Below, one piece after another: positions 24,966 to 35,356 of a stretch of DNA of 64,000 bases. The first letter of the stretch is position 1. Every line of letters starts with the position of its first letter. Made by a program: the position numbers and the translations under genes. Source of the DNA: Synechococcus sp. WH 5701 (GTDB taxonomy: Bacteria; Cyanobacteriota; Cyanobacteriia; PCC-6307; Cyanobiaceae); assembly GCF_000153045.1 (NCBI RefSeq), contig NZ_CH724160.1, positions 373,142 to 437,141 on the forward strand, in the 5' to 3' direction. Under the pieces are notes generated by a model that ran no database searches, was not told the origin of the DNA, and worked only from the letters and a program-made list of their open reading frames with translations.

Positions 24966-26036
24966 GTGGTTGTCATCGGCGGCGGCATCGTCGCCCTGGC
25001 GACGGCCTGGCTGCTGCAGTGCCGCGGCCATCGGGTGCGGCTGATCGCCCCGGACGCCGACGGGCCGCATCCGCAGGAGTCCCGCAGCGGCAGTGCCGCG
25101 GCCCTGGGGGTGCTGATGGCCCAGGTGTTCCAGCGCAGCAGGGGCCGCGCCTGGCGCCTGCGCCAGACCTCCCTGAGCCTCTGGACTCAATGGCGCCAGG
25201 AGCTGAGCGGGCGTGGCTGCCCCATCCCCTTCCAGGCGGGCTTGCTGCTGTTGGCCAGGGACACCGGCGACACCGAGCGGCTGCGGCAGCTGCTGGAGGA
25301 ACGCCAGGCCCTCGGCCTGCCTCTGAGCTGGTGGGAGCCTTCGCGGCTGCAGGACCTGGGTCTGGGTGATGCCGAGAGCAGCCTGGGCGGCCTCCATTCC
25401 GCCCAGGACGGACAGCTGGATCCCCTGGCCGCCATGGACGCCTTTCGCCGTGATGGCCTGCAGCAGGGCCTGGAGCTGGTCAGCGACCTGGTGGTGGGGC
25501 TGGAGCGGCAGCCGACAGGCTGGAGAGTGCACGGCCTCTCAGCAGCGCAGGCCATGGAGGCCGAGTGGGTGGTGGTCGCAGCAGGCCTGGCCAGCGAGGG
25601 GCTGCTGGCACCCCTGGGGCACCAGCGACCGCACCAGCCTGTACTGGGCCAGTGCCTGGAGCTGGCGACCTCCGTGCCGATCCGCTGGCCCTGCCCTGTG
25701 GTGTGGCAGGGCCTCAACCTGGTGCCCCGACCCGGCGGGGGGCTCTGGCTGGGGGCGACCCTGGAGCCGGGGGATCACGCCGACCCACAGTTGCTGGAGC
25801 CGATGCGGCAGCTGGCCGGCGAGGCCCCTGGCTGCGGCTGGCTGAGGGAGGCGGAAGTGATCCGCCGCTTGCAGGGACTGCGTGCCAGGCCCATCGGCCG
25901 ACCAGCCCCGCTGCTGGAGCATCTGGAGCCAGGACTGCTGCTGCTGTGCGGTCACTATCGCAACGGTGTCCTGCTGGCGCCGGCCTCAGCCCAGTGGGCC
26001 GTGGAGCAGATCGAAAGTTCCCTTACCTGTCGTTAA
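24966..26036 (+). CDS. FAD-dependent amine/amino-acid oxidase family protein (DAO)
   Basis: 356 residues from GTG 24966. FAD-binding Rossmann motif VVIGGGIVALATAWLLQ at the very N-terminus, SGSAAALGVLMAQVF for the FAD/substrate region, VVVAAGLASEGLL for the second FAD contact, and a C-terminal CGHYRNGVLLAPASA, matching the glycine-oxidase/ThiO-like DAO fold (GHxRNGxLLAP). ThiO (glycine oxidase of thiamin synthesis) is the best specific guess. Located between psbQ and pstS on the same strand. Confidence 0.82.
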   Translation: MVVIGGGIVALATAWLLQCRGHRVRLIAPDADGPHPQESRSGSAAALGVLMAQVFQRSRGRAWRLRQTSLSLWTQWRQELSGRGCPIPFQAGLLLLARDTGDTERLRQLLEERQALGLPLSWWEPSRLQDLGLGDAESSLGGLHSAQDGQLDPLAAMDAFRRDGLQQGLELVSDLVVGLERQPTGWRVHGLSAAQAMEAEWVVVAAGLASEGLLAPLGHQRPHQPVLGQCLELATSVPIRWPCPVVWQGLNLVPRPGGGLWLGATLEPGDHADPQLLEPMRQLAGEAPGCGWLREAEVIRRLQGLRARPIGRPAPLLEHLEPGLLLLCGHYRNGVLLAPASAQWAVEQIESSLTCR

Positions 26037-26103
26037 CGTATTCGGGGAGTTGGCTGGATAGCGTCGCCGGGTGACTGCAGGCCCGAAGCGTTCTCTCCCC
26101 ACC

Positions 26104-27114
26104 ATGAAACAAAGCCAGCCCAATTCCCTCGCCACGATCGGGACTGCCCTGGGGCTCGGGCTCAGCCTGGCCCTCTCCGCCTGCGGGGGAGGCAGCGGCG
26201 GCGGCGGCGGTCTCACCGGCAGCCTCAATGGAGCCGGAGCCTCCTTCCCGGCCTCGATCTATCAGCGCTGGTTCCAGGATCTGGCCAGCGAGGGCATCAA
26301 CGTCAACTACCAGTCGGTGGGATCAGGGGCTGGTGTGCGTCAGTTCGTCGCGGGCACCATTGATTTCGGCGCCTCCGACGCCCCGATGAAGGACAAGGAC
26401 ATCGCCAAGGTCGAGCGGGGAGTGGTTCAGGTCCCGATGACGGCGGGAGCCATCGCCGTGGCCTACAACCTGCCGGGTTGTGATCTCAAGCTCAGCCAGG
26501 AACAGGTGGTTGGAGTGTTCCTCGGCAAGATCAAGAACTACAAGGATCTGGGCTGCGCCGACAAGCCGATCACCATCGTGCACCGCTCCGATGGATCCGG
26601 CACCACCTACAACTTCACCAACAGCCTGGCGGCCTTCAGCGACGAGTGGAAAAACGGACCTGGGGCGGCCAAGTCGGTGGCCTGGCCCACCGGTGTGGGT
26701 GCCAAAGGAAATGAAGGCATTGCCGCCACCTTGAAGCAGACACCCGGCGGCATCGGCTACGTGGAAACCGCCTACGTGCAAGGGGAACTGCAGGCGGCGG
26801 CCGTGCAGAACAAGACCGGTGAGATGCTCAAACCGACGAACGAAACCGCCAGTGCCGCCCTGGGCTCGATCGACATCGGTCCGGATCTGGTGGGCAGCGA
26901 TCCCAATCCAGCCGCCGGCTACCCGATCGTGACCTTCACCTGGATCCTGCTCTACAAGAGCGGCAACGGTGACAAGACCGCGCTGCTTCAGAAGGTGTTC
27001 GAGCACACCCTCTCGGCCAAGGCCCAGTCGCTGGCCCCCGAACTGGGCTACGTGAGCCTGCCCCCCGAAGTGGTGACCCGGGCCAAGGAAGCCGTGGCCA
27101 GCATCGGCAAGTAA
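26104..27114 (+). CDS. pstS: Phosphate ABC transporter substrate-binding protein PstS
   Basis: 336 residues from ATG 26104. Lipoprotein-type signal (LGLGLSLALSACGGG) and a glycine linker, then the phosphate-binding fold: LNGAGASFPASIYQRWFQDL, SVGSGAGVRQFVAGTIDFGASDAPM, RSDGSGTTYNFTNSL and GNEGIAATLKQTPGGIGYVE. These residues form the phosphate cradle. It works in the periplasm with PstCAB, which is not in this window. No convincing PHO box was found upstream. Followed by two hairpins before the convergent dnaK. Confidence 0.95.
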   Translation: MKQSQPNSLATIGTALGLGLSLALSACGGGSGGGGGLTGSLNGAGASFPASIYQRWFQDLASEGINVNYQSVGSGAGVRQFVAGTIDFGASDAPMKDKDIAKVERGVVQVPMTAGAIAVAYNLPGCDLKLSQEQVVGVFLGKIKNYKDLGCADKPITIVHRSDGSGTTYNFTNSLAAFSDEWKNGPGAAKSVAWPTGVGAKGNEGIAATLKQTPGGIGYVETAYVQGELQAAAVQNKTGEMLKPTNETASAALGSIDIGPDLVGSDPNPAAGYPIVTFTWILLYKSGNGDKTALLQKVFEHTLSAKAQSLAPELGYVSLPPEVVTRAKEAVASIGK

Positions 27115-27130
27115 TCCGCGCCAGTTGAAC

Positions 27131-27159
27131 GCTCCGGGACCTGAAACCGATCCCGGAGC
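27131..27159 (+). terminator. Hairpin after pstS
   Basis: GCTCCGGGA (27131-27139) and TCCCGGAGC (27151-27159) pair perfectly over 9 bp with an 11-base loop, 17 bases after the pstS stop. No T-run follows, so it may act with the next hairpin. Confidence 0.45.
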
Positions 27160-27164
27160 AGCAA

Positions 27165-27195
27165 AAAGCCCTCTTTGCACTGCAAAGAGGGCTTT
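27165..27195. terminator. Bidirectional intrinsic terminator between pstS and dnaK
   Basis: AAAGCCCTCTTTGCA (27165-27179) and TGCAAAGAGGGCTTT (27181-27195) are exact reverse complements. On the minus strand the stem ends in CTTTTTGC, a fair T-run, so it suits dnaK. On the plus strand only three T follow. Confidence 0.8.
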
Positions 27196-27266
27196 CCTGG
27201 TTGAGGCCAAGATCAACGATCGAGCCGGGCAGCGTCAGCGGCCACCCAGCCACGATCACGGGTCGA

Positions 27267-29186
<1,920 letters not shown>

Positions 29187-29192
29187 GGGTTC

Positions 29193-29201
29193 TCACCTCC
29201 T
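29193..29201 (-). promoter_or_regulatory. Strong ribosome binding site of dnaK
   Basis: AGGAGGTGA on the minus strand, about 7 bases before ATG 29186. It stands out because most genes in this window lack a clear Shine-Dalgarno sequence. Confidence 0.85.
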
Positions 29202-29340
29202 CTGAATTGAATGTTCTGTCCCATGCATCTTCAGCAGTGGGGGCCACCGCAGGCGAGGTGTGGTTTCCGAACAGTGGGCGGGCGGGCGGCGGCCAGACCC
29301 GTACATTTCGCTGCCGGCATCGCCCCAGACCCCAGCCGCC

Positions 29341-30279
29341 ATGCCCCCTGAGATCTCCGCCCACACCTCGCTCGTGGCCGTTCTCGGCGATCCGATTCGC
29401 CATTCTCTTTCTCCGGCCATGCACAACGCCGCCCTCCGGCAGTTGGGCCTCGACTGGGTCTATCTGGCCCTGCCGGTGCAGGCCAATGATCTGGCGGTGG
29501 TGGTGAGGGCGCTGGAGGCCATCGACTGCCGCGGGCTGAACGTGACGCTGCCCCACAAGCGGGCGGTGGCGGAGCTGGCGGCGGAGCTCACCCCCCTGGC
29601 CCGGCGGGTCGGGGCCGTGAACACCCTGGTGCGGCGCGAGGGCGGCGGCTGGCTGGGCACCAACACCGACGTGGAGGGCTTCCTGGCGCCGCTGCGTGGC
29701 ATCGCCAACGCGGAAGGGGTTTCGGTGCCGGACCTGGCGGGGGGGCGGGCCCTGGTGCTGGGCTGCGGCGGCAGTGCCCGGGCTGTGGTGGCGGCACTGG
29801 TGGAGCTGGGACTGGAGCGCATTCAGCTGGCCGGGCGGCGGCCCGATGCCCTGGCGGCGTTTCAGGCGGAGTGCGGGTCCTGGGCAGCGCAGCTGAGTGG
29901 GGTGGCCTGGCCGGCAGCGGCCGGTGAGCGCGGCGATCTGATCAAGGCGCTGGCTGAGGCCGATCTGGTGGTCAACACCACCCCGGTGGGCATGGGAGCC
30001 AGCTCCAGCGCCTGCCCTCTGGATGCGGCTGAGCTCGACGCTCTGCGTGCGGGCAGCCTGATCTACGACCTGATCTACACTCCCCGGCCAAGCCGCCTGC
30101 TGCAGGAGGGCCGTCAGCGGGGCTGCGGTGTGCTCGATGGCCTGGAGATGCTGGTGCAGCAAGGGGCCGCCGCCCTGCGGCTCTGGCTCGGTGAGCCAGA
30201 GCGAGGCCACTCCGAGCCCATGCCGCTGCCGCTGGCGGCGATGCGCCAGGCCGCCCTCGATCAGCTGGGCAACGCCTGA
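29341..30279 (+). CDS. aroE: Shikimate dehydrogenase (NADP+)
   Basis: 312 residues from ATG 29341. The shikimate-binding N-terminus has VLGDPIRHSLSPAMHNAALRQLGLDWVY and the catalytic Lys/Asn region GLNVTLPHKRAVAEL. The NADP-binding motif is LGCGGSARAVVAAL, and NTTPVGMGASSSACPLD follows. It reduces 3-dehydroshikimate to shikimate in aromatic amino acid synthesis. Slightly longer than the usual 270-290 residues because of loop insertions around 225-235. The Tic20-like gene begins 11 bases after its stop. Confidence 0.95.
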   Translation: MPPEISAHTSLVAVLGDPIRHSLSPAMHNAALRQLGLDWVYLALPVQANDLAVVVRALEAIDCRGLNVTLPHKRAVAELAAELTPLARRVGAVNTLVRREGGGWLGTNTDVEGFLAPLRGIANAEGVSVPDLAGGRALVLGCGGSARAVVAALVELGLERIQLAGRRPDALAAFQAECGSWAAQLSGVAWPAAAGERGDLIKALAEADLVVNTTPVGMGASSSACPLDAAELDALRAGSLIYDLIYTPRPSRLLQEGRQRGCGVLDGLEMLVQQGAAALRLWLGEPERGHSEPMPLPLAAMRQAALDQLGNA

Positions 30280-30290
30280 CACCGGCCCAC

Positions 30291-30809
30291 GTGAGCTCTC
30301 CCCCTAGCCTGGGCGGAGTGCAGCCACCCAGTCCCGCATCCATGGAAGGCCCCCCGCTCTGGCAACGGCTCCTGGCCGTACTGGCCTATCTGCTGCCCTG
30401 GAGTGATGGGGTGCCTTTCGGTGAGGCCCTGTTCAGCCTGGTGCCGGCCCTGCAGTGGCTGGTGCTGCCGGCCCTGCCGCTGATGGCCCTGCAGCAGCAG
30501 ATTCCCTTCGGGGGCTTTCTGCTCTTCCTGGTGCTGTTTTTGGCGGTGGTGCGCAATGCCCGGGTGCCCTACTTCATTCGCTTCAACGTGCTGCAGGCGA
30601 TCCTGATCGACATCGTGCTGATCCTGCTGTCGCTGGCCTTCAGCGTTCTGCTGCGCCCGCTGGGGGGAGGCTTTGCTTTGCGCACCCTCAGCAACACCGT
30701 GTTTCTGGGCACCCTGCTGCTGGTGGTGTTCTCGGTGGTGCAGAGCATCCGTGGCCGTGAACCCGACATCCCCACGGTCTCGGAAGCGGTGCGGATGCAG
30801 CTCTATTGA
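30291..30809 (+). CDS. Tic20 family membrane protein (Ycf60-like)
   Basis: 172 residues from GTG 30291, or 155 from ATG 30342. Four hydrophobic helices with the family pattern RLLAVLAYLLPWSDGVPFG at the start, PYFIRFNVLQAILIDIVLIL in the middle and a C-terminal VVQSIRGREPDIPTVSEAV. It is the cyanobacterial relative of the chloroplast inner-envelope import protein Tic20; the role in cyanobacteria is not settled. Downstream of aroE by 11 bases, so probably co-transcribed. Confidence 0.88.
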   Translation: MSSPPSLGGVQPPSPASMEGPPLWQRLLAVLAYLLPWSDGVPFGEALFSLVPALQWLVLPALPLMALQQQIPFGGFLLFLVLFLAVVRNARVPYFIRFNVLQAILIDIVLILLSLAFSVLLRPLGGGFALRTLSNTVFLGTLLLVVFSVVQSIRGREPDIPTVSEAVRMQLY

Positions 30810-30926
30810 CGTCACTGGCGGGAGCGTGGGGAGAGGGAGAAGACCGGCAGGTAGGCTGATTGATCCGTTGCTGGCAGCGCTCTGCCGCCGGCCTCCCACG
30901 AGCCCATCACGGAGCCTCAGCCCCCC

Positions 30927-31280
30927 ATGTCGCAGAAGCCTTACTACGAAACCATGTACATCCTTCGTCCGGACATCCCGGAGGAAGAGGTGGAAACCCA
31001 TGTGGCCAAGTACCGCGATCTGCTCACCGAAGCAGGCGCTGAAGTGCTCGATTGCCAGATGCGCGGCAAGCGCCGCCTGGCCTACACGATCGCCAAGCAC
31101 CGCGAAGGCATTTACGTTCAGCTCAACCACGACGGTGACGGCCAGCAGGTGGCCCTGCTCGAACGCGCCATGCGCCTCAGCGAGGACGTGATCCGCTACC
31201 TCACCGTCAAGCAGGACGGTCCACTGCCCACCCCCCGCAGTGCTCCTGCGGCAGCCGAGCCGGTGGCAGCCGAGAGCTGA
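30927..31280 (+). CDS. rpsF: 30S ribosomal protein S6
   Basis: 117 residues. S6 motifs: [18 protein letters not shown] at the N-terminus, then [21 protein letters not shown] and [17 protein letters not shown]. It binds S18 and 16S rRNA in the small subunit. A short Ala/Pro-rich C-terminal tail is typical of cyanobacterial S6. Stand-alone here, without rpsR or rplI next to it. Confidence 0.97.
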   Translation: MSQKPYYETMYILRPDIPEEEVETHVAKYRDLLTEAGAEVLDCQMRGKRRLAYTIAKHREGIYVQLNHDGDGQQVALLERAMRLSEDVIRYLTVKQDGPLPTPRSAPAAAEPVAAES

Positions 31281-31348
31281 GCCAGCACGGATCGACGGAT
31301 CCCGCCCAATCTGGGGATGATGGGTCAGCCCTCATCCCTGGCGAGCTC

Positions 31349-31807
31349 ATGGCTACAGACCTCCCCAGGCCAGGAAACACGCCGGTGCCGATTCCGGCCG
31401 AACTGCGCAGCCCAGAGCCGGAGTCGCAGAAACCGGAAGACCGGCTGAGAAGCGCCCTGAGGGAGACAAATCTTGAGTTGGAGGCCACCAAGGCCCAGCT
31501 GTTGACCTGCCAGCAGGACCTTGACCGGGCGCGACGCCAACTGGCCGATCTCGAGGAGCTGATCAGGGATCTGCCCCAGATCTTCGAGCGAAAATTTCAT
31601 CAGCGCCTGCAACCCCTGCTCGATCAGCAGCAGCTGCTGGCCCAGGACAATCAGGCCCTCAGGGAGCAGGCCAGGCGCCTGCTCCCTCCGGCACCACCAC
31701 CTCCCCCGCCCGACCCCGAGAGCGAGCGCAGGCCAGCCTCAGAGTCAAGCCAGCAGGAAGCACTGGCGCCATTACGGGCCCTGCGACAGCGTTGGCTTAG
31801 GCGTTAA
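31349..31807 (+). CDS. Hypothetical coiled-coil protein
   Basis: 152 residues. The middle (about 30-110) is a strong heptad-repeat coiled coil (LRSALRETNLELEATKAQLL, DLDRARRQLADLEELI, LLDQQQLLAQDNQALREQA). It is flanked by a Pro/Glu-rich head and a Pro-rich stretch (PPAPPPPPPDPESE). It is cytoplasmic, with no membrane helix. It lies 68 bases after rpsF and converges on argG. No family recognised. Confidence 0.7.
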   Translation: MATDLPRPGNTPVPIPAELRSPEPESQKPEDRLRSALRETNLELEATKAQLLTCQQDLDRARRQLADLEELIRDLPQIFERKFHQRLQPLLDQQQLLAQDNQALREQARRLLPPAPPPPPPDPESERRPASESSQQEALAPLRALRQRWLRR

Positions 31808-31833
31808 GTCTCCTCGCCTGGCGGCTAGCTGCC

Positions 31834-33057
31834 TCAAGCCTGACGCCGACTGGCCGCCCAGAGGCGCGTGGGCATCCCCCACACATAGATGAATCCCTTG
31901 GCGGCCCGGTGATCGAAGCGATCGTCACTGCCATAGGTGGCCATGGCGGGCACATACAAGCTGTCGCTGCTGCTGGCACGACCGATCACCACCGCATTGC
32001 CCTTGTGCAGGCGCAGACGCACCACGCCGTTGACCGTGGCCTGGGTGCAATCCAGGAAACCATCAAGGGCCTGCTTGAGTGGACCGAACCAGAGACCCTG
32101 ATAGACGAGATCAGCCCAGCTGGATTCGATCTGGCGCTTGTAACGCACCACGTCAGCAGCCAGGGTGAGGCTCTCCAGCTCCTGGTGGGCACGGATCAGC
32201 AGCAGCAGGCCTGGCGTTTCATAGATCTCTCTTGACTTGATCCCCACCACCCTGTTCTCGATGATGTCGAGGCGGCCGAAGCCATGGAGGCCAGCAAGCT
32301 CATTCGCGCGGCGGATCACACCGACCGGATCGAGGCTGACGCCATCAATCGCCACCGGATTGCCCTGCTCGAAGCTGATCTCCACCACCTGGGGCTCATC
32401 CGGGGTGTCGCGGATCGAGCGGGTCATGGCAAACACCTCTTCGGGAGGCTCCACCATCGGATCCTCCAGCGGACCCGCCTCGATGCTGCGGCCCAGCAGG
32501 TTCAGATCGATCGAATAGGGATTCTTCTTGCTCACCGGCGCCGGGATGCCGCAGCGCTCGCCGTAGGCAATCGTTTCCTCACGGCTCATGGCCCATTCCC
32601 TCGCCGGGGTGAGCACCTTCAGATCGGGAGCCAGGGCACCGATCGCCACATCGAAACGCACCTGATCATTGCCTTTGCCCGTGCAGCCATGGGCAACGGC
32701 ATCGGCGCCCTGCTCCCGCGCCACCTCCACCAACCGGCGGGCGATCAGGGGACGGGCCAGGGCTGTGGAGAGGGGATAGCGCCCCTCGTAGAGAGCATTG
32801 GCGCGGATGGCGGGGAACGCGAACTCGCGGATGAAGGGATCGATCAGATCCCCCACGATCGACTGGCTGGCGCCGGAGTCGAGCGCCTTCTGGCGGATCG
32901 GCTCCAACTCGTCGCCCTGGCCGAGATCGGCGGCGAAGGTGATCACCTCCTCCACGCCCCATTCCTGCTTGAGGTAGGGAATGCAGACACTGGTATCCAC
33001 CCCGCCGGAGTAGGCGAGCACCACCCGCTTTGCCCTGGCGCCCTGCTCCTGTGCCAT
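31834..33057 (-). CDS. argG: Argininosuccinate synthase
   Basis: 407 residues from ATG 33057. The ATP pyrophosphatase motif [18 protein letters not shown] is at the N-terminus. [33 protein letters not shown] and [22 protein letters not shown] follow. It joins citrulline and aspartate with ATP in arginine synthesis. A small membrane protein is encoded 4 bases upstream on the same strand. Confidence 0.97.
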   Translation of the reverse strand: MAQEQGARAKRVVLAYSGGVDTSVCIPYLKQEWGVEEVITFAADLGQGDELEPIRQKALDSGASQSIVGDLIDPFIREFAFPAIRANALYEGRYPLSTALARPLIARRLVEVAREQGADAVAHGCTGKGNDQVRFDVAIGALAPDLKVLTPAREWAMSREETIAYGERCGIPAPVSKKNPYSIDLNLLGRSIEAGPLEDPMVEPPEEVFAMTRSIRDTPDEPQVVEISFEQGNPVAIDGVSLDPVGVIRRANELAGLHGFGRLDIIENRVVGIKSREIYETPGLLLLIRAHQELESLTLAADVVRYKRQIESSWADLVYQGLWFGPLKQALDGFLDCTQATVNGVVRLRLHKGNAVVIGRASSSDSLYVPAMATYGSDDRFDHRAAKGFIYVWGMPTRLWAASRRQA

Positions 33058-33061
33058 CCCC

Positions 33062-33325
33062 TCAGTCCTGTACGTGCGAGCTGTTGCAGGATTGTCCCTC
33101 GTCACCGTCACCGGAGCGGCCCGCGGCTGCGGCCGGCACCCGGTCCCAGCGGCTGGCGATCCAGGCCCCCATCAGCAGCGGTGGGATCAGCACCAGAGCC
33201 CACACCTTCCAGGGCACCACGGCCAGGGGTTCGGGCCAGCGCTGGCCGGCCGACACCAGCAGGGCACTGATCAACAGAGCCAGGCTCCAGCCCAGGAGCA
33301 GCGAACGGAGTTTGCTGTCGGCCAA
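33062..33325 (-). CDS. Small two-helix membrane protein
   Basis: 87 residues from TTG 33325. Two hydrophobic segments ([20 protein letters not shown] and [18 protein letters not shown]) separated by a short loop, with a charged hydrophilic tail. No known domain. The spacing to argG (4 bases) suggests co-transcription. Small proteins of this layout upstream of argG are familiar from picocyanobacteria, but I cannot verify orthology here. Confidence 0.65.
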   Translation of the reverse strand: MADSKLRSLLLGWSLALLISALLVSAGQRWPEPLAVVPWKVWALVLIPPLLMGAWIASRWDRVPAAAAGRSGDGDEGQSCNSSHVQD

Positions 33326-33396
33326 GGGGATGGTTCGAGGTGCTGGCTTATGGTGGTCGATCGGCGTCCAACGGTTGCACGCTTCACAGGCTTTCC

Positions 33397-33648
33397 ATGA
33401 GCACCCTCGACAGCATCAACCCCTCCCTCACCCGCTACCGGCGGGATGAGCCGGCGCCGGTGCTGCCCTTGCGGGATGAGCCCGACCTGCTCAGCTGGCT
33501 GGAGAGCAGTGGCCGCCTGGTGGCCGATGAGGAAACCGCCGCTCCGGATGTGAGCACGGTGGAAGAAGAGGAGCTCTCGGCTCTGATGGGCGAGAAGGAG
33601 GAGTACAACCAGGCCGATGAGCAGTCGGATGAGAACTGGGAAGATTGA
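33397..33648 (+). CDS. DUF3134 family protein
   Basis: 83 residues from ATG 33397. The conserved part is NPSLTRYRRDEPAPVLPL followed by PDLLSWLESSGRLVADEE; the C-terminal part is very acidic (VEEEELSALMGEKEEYNQAD). This matches the short cyanobacteria-specific DUF3134 family of unknown function. Divergent from the small membrane protein; mraY starts 56 bases downstream. Confidence 0.8.
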   Translation: MSTLDSINPSLTRYRRDEPAPVLPLRDEPDLLSWLESSGRLVADEETAAPDVSTVEEEELSALMGEKEEYNQADEQSDENWED

Positions 33649-33704
33649 GATCCTGACCTAAGGTCCGGCCGCATCGCCACAGCGCCACGGCGGCGCCCGG
33701 AGTC

Positions 33705-34808
33705 TTGGCCCGAACAAACCCAGTGCCGGCCCCAGGGGCCACCGCAGCCCCAGTCGATGGTCGGCTCAGTGCCCTGGGACTGACCCTGGGCCTGCTGATT
33801 GTCTGCGTGCTCTGCGACGGCCTCAGCGGCGCTCCCCAGCTCACACCGCCCCTGCTGGTGGCCGCCCTGGTGAGCTGGGCGCTCTGCCACTGGGGGGTGC
33901 CCCGACTGAGGGCCCTGAAACTCGGCCAGGTGATCAGGGAGGAAGGCCCCCAGGGCCACCACGGCAAGGCCGGAACGCCCACCATGGGCGGCCTGCTGGC
34001 GGTGCCGGCAGGGGTGATCGTGGGGGGACTGGTCTCCCCCGGCGATGACCGGCTGCTGGCGGTGGCGGCAATCACCCTGGCCTACCTGGCCATCGGCGGC
34101 ATCGACGACTGGCGCAGCCTCACCCGCCAGACCAACACTGGCCTGACCCCCCGGGGCAAACTGCTGCTTCAGGCCCTGGCGGCGGCTCTGTTCCTGGCCT
34201 GGGCCCAGCGGAACCTCTGGATCCACCCCGATGTCTCCCTGGCCCTGGGCTGGGTGCTGCCCCTCGGTCTGCTGATCCTGCCCCTGGGGTTGTTCGTGTT
34301 CCTGGCGGAGAGCAACGCCACCAACCTCACCGACGGCCTCGATGGCCTGGCGGCCGGCTGCGGCGCCATCGTCTTCACCGGCTTCGGCGCCCAGCTGATG
34401 TTGCGGGGGTCCCTGGGGGATCCGGCCATGGCCGGCTTCTGCGCCGCCATGGCCGGGGCCTGGCTGGGGTTCCTGGCCCACAACCGCCACCCGGCCCGGG
34501 TGTTCATGGGCGACACCGGCTCGCTGGCCATGGGGGCGGCCCTGAGCGCGGTGGCCCTGCTCAGCGACAGCCTCTGGCCGCTGCTGCTGATGGGAGGCGT
34601 GTTCCTGGCGGAATCGCTCTCGGTGATCCTGCAGGTGTGGGTGTTCAAGGCCACCAAGGGGCCCGATGGCCAGGGCCGCCGCCTGTTCCGCATGGCACCG
34701 CTGCATCACCATTTCGAACTGGGGGGCCTGCCCGAGCTGACGGTGGTGGTGCGCTTCTGGGGGGCGAGCGCGCTGCTGGTGCTGCTGGGATTGCTGCTGT
34801 TGCCCTGA
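33705..34808 (+). CDS. mraY: Phospho-N-acetylmuramoyl-pentapeptide transferase
   Basis: About 367 residues from TTG 33705 (GTG 33723 is an in-frame alternative). About ten membrane helices with MraY motifs: [15 protein letters not shown] near the N-terminus, [15 protein letters not shown] (catalytic aspartates), [14 protein letters not shown] and the C-terminal [13 protein letters not shown]. It transfers the UDP-MurNAc-pentapeptide phosphosugar to undecaprenyl phosphate, the first membrane step of peptidoglycan synthesis. Confidence 0.95.
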   Translation: MARTNPVPAPGATAAPVDGRLSALGLTLGLLIVCVLCDGLSGAPQLTPPLLVAALVSWALCHWGVPRLRALKLGQVIREEGPQGHHGKAGTPTMGGLLAVPAGVIVGGLVSPGDDRLLAVAAITLAYLAIGGIDDWRSLTRQTNTGLTPRGKLLLQALAAALFLAWAQRNLWIHPDVSLALGWVLPLGLLILPLGLFVFLAESNATNLTDGLDGLAAGCGAIVFTGFGAQLMLRGSLGDPAMAGFCAAMAGAWLGFLAHNRHPARVFMGDTGSLAMGAALSAVALLSDSLWPLLLMGGVFLAESLSVILQVWVFKATKGPDGQGRRLFRMAPLHHHFELGGLPELTVVVRFWGASALLVLLGLLLLP

Positions 34809-34839
34809 GCGGATCGGCAGCAGCAGACTTGAGAGGTGA

Positions 34840-35103
34840 ATGAAGAAACGGGAGTCTGAAGTGGCCTACTTCACCTGGAAGGAACAGGGTCTGACCGCCG
34901 ACTGCGCCAGCCTCGAGGCCATGGCGGCCCGCTTCGAGGAGGCGGCGGCCCTGATGCGGCGCATGGCCGCTGAGGGGTTCAGCCTGGAGCGGCACAGCGA
35001 CGGGCAGCACATCACCCATCCCGATGCGGGTGTGTTCGAGGCCTACGGGTTCATCAGCGAGGAGCCGCCGGTGCGCCAGCTGGATCTGATCCCGGGGGCC
35101 TGA
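34840..35103 (+). CDS. Conserved hypothetical protein, 87 aa
   Basis: Starts at ATG 34840; GTG 34861, giving MAYFTWKEQG and a better-placed GGGAG, is an equally good start. A soluble helix (SLEAMAARFEEAAALMRRMAAEGFSLE) is followed by a short beta-rich part (HITHPDAGVFEAYGFISEEPP). No domain recognised. Lies 31 bases after mraY on the same strand. Confidence 0.65.
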   Translation: MKKRESEVAYFTWKEQGLTADCASLEAMAARFEEAAALMRRMAAEGFSLERHSDGQHITHPDAGVFEAYGFISEEPPVRQLDLIPGA

Positions 35104-35121
35104 GCGGTTCCCGGCGGGGCC

Positions 35122-35283
35122 TCAGCGGCGCAGGTAACCCACCACCCACACGGCCACGAACCCCAGCGAGGAGAGCACCAGATAGATCAGGGCCCACTTC
35201 TGGAACGTGGCGATGTCCTGGCCGAACACCAGGCCGGCATCGGCATCACCGGCGGTGGAGAAGGCGAACAGCAGGCTCAGCAA
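35122..35283 (-). CDS. Small single-helix membrane protein, 53 aa
   Basis: A short frame from TTG 35283 to TGA 35122. It reads LLSLLFAFSTAGDADAGLVF, then GQDIATFQKWALIYLVLSS and a helix ending VAVWVVGYLRR. It looks like a genuine membrane miniprotein: a central hydrophobic helix with positive residues at the cytoplasmic end. It would fill the gap between the 87-aa gene and purT, and it is divergent from purT. Not recognised as a named photosystem subunit. Start codon uncertain. Confidence 0.55.
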   Translation of the reverse strand: MLSLLFAFSTAGDADAGLVFGQDIATFQKWALIYLVLSSLGFVAVWVVGYLRR

Positions 35284-35356
35284 GGTGGTCGGGCGCGGAT
35301 GCCTTCTCTAGCAGGCTTTGCCGGGGGCGAAGATCGGGAAAGATCTCCACAAGCCC

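Noticed and set aside
26020-26042. PHO-box-like CTTACC/GTTAAC before pstS
   Set aside because: Only two imperfect half-repeats with 10-base spacing, partly inside the preceding gene. The tandem octamers expected for cyanobacterial PhoB sites are not there.
29187-29340. CIRCE element for dnaK
   Set aside because: No TTAGCACTC-N9-GAGTGCTAA or close variant in the dnaK-aroE divergent region.
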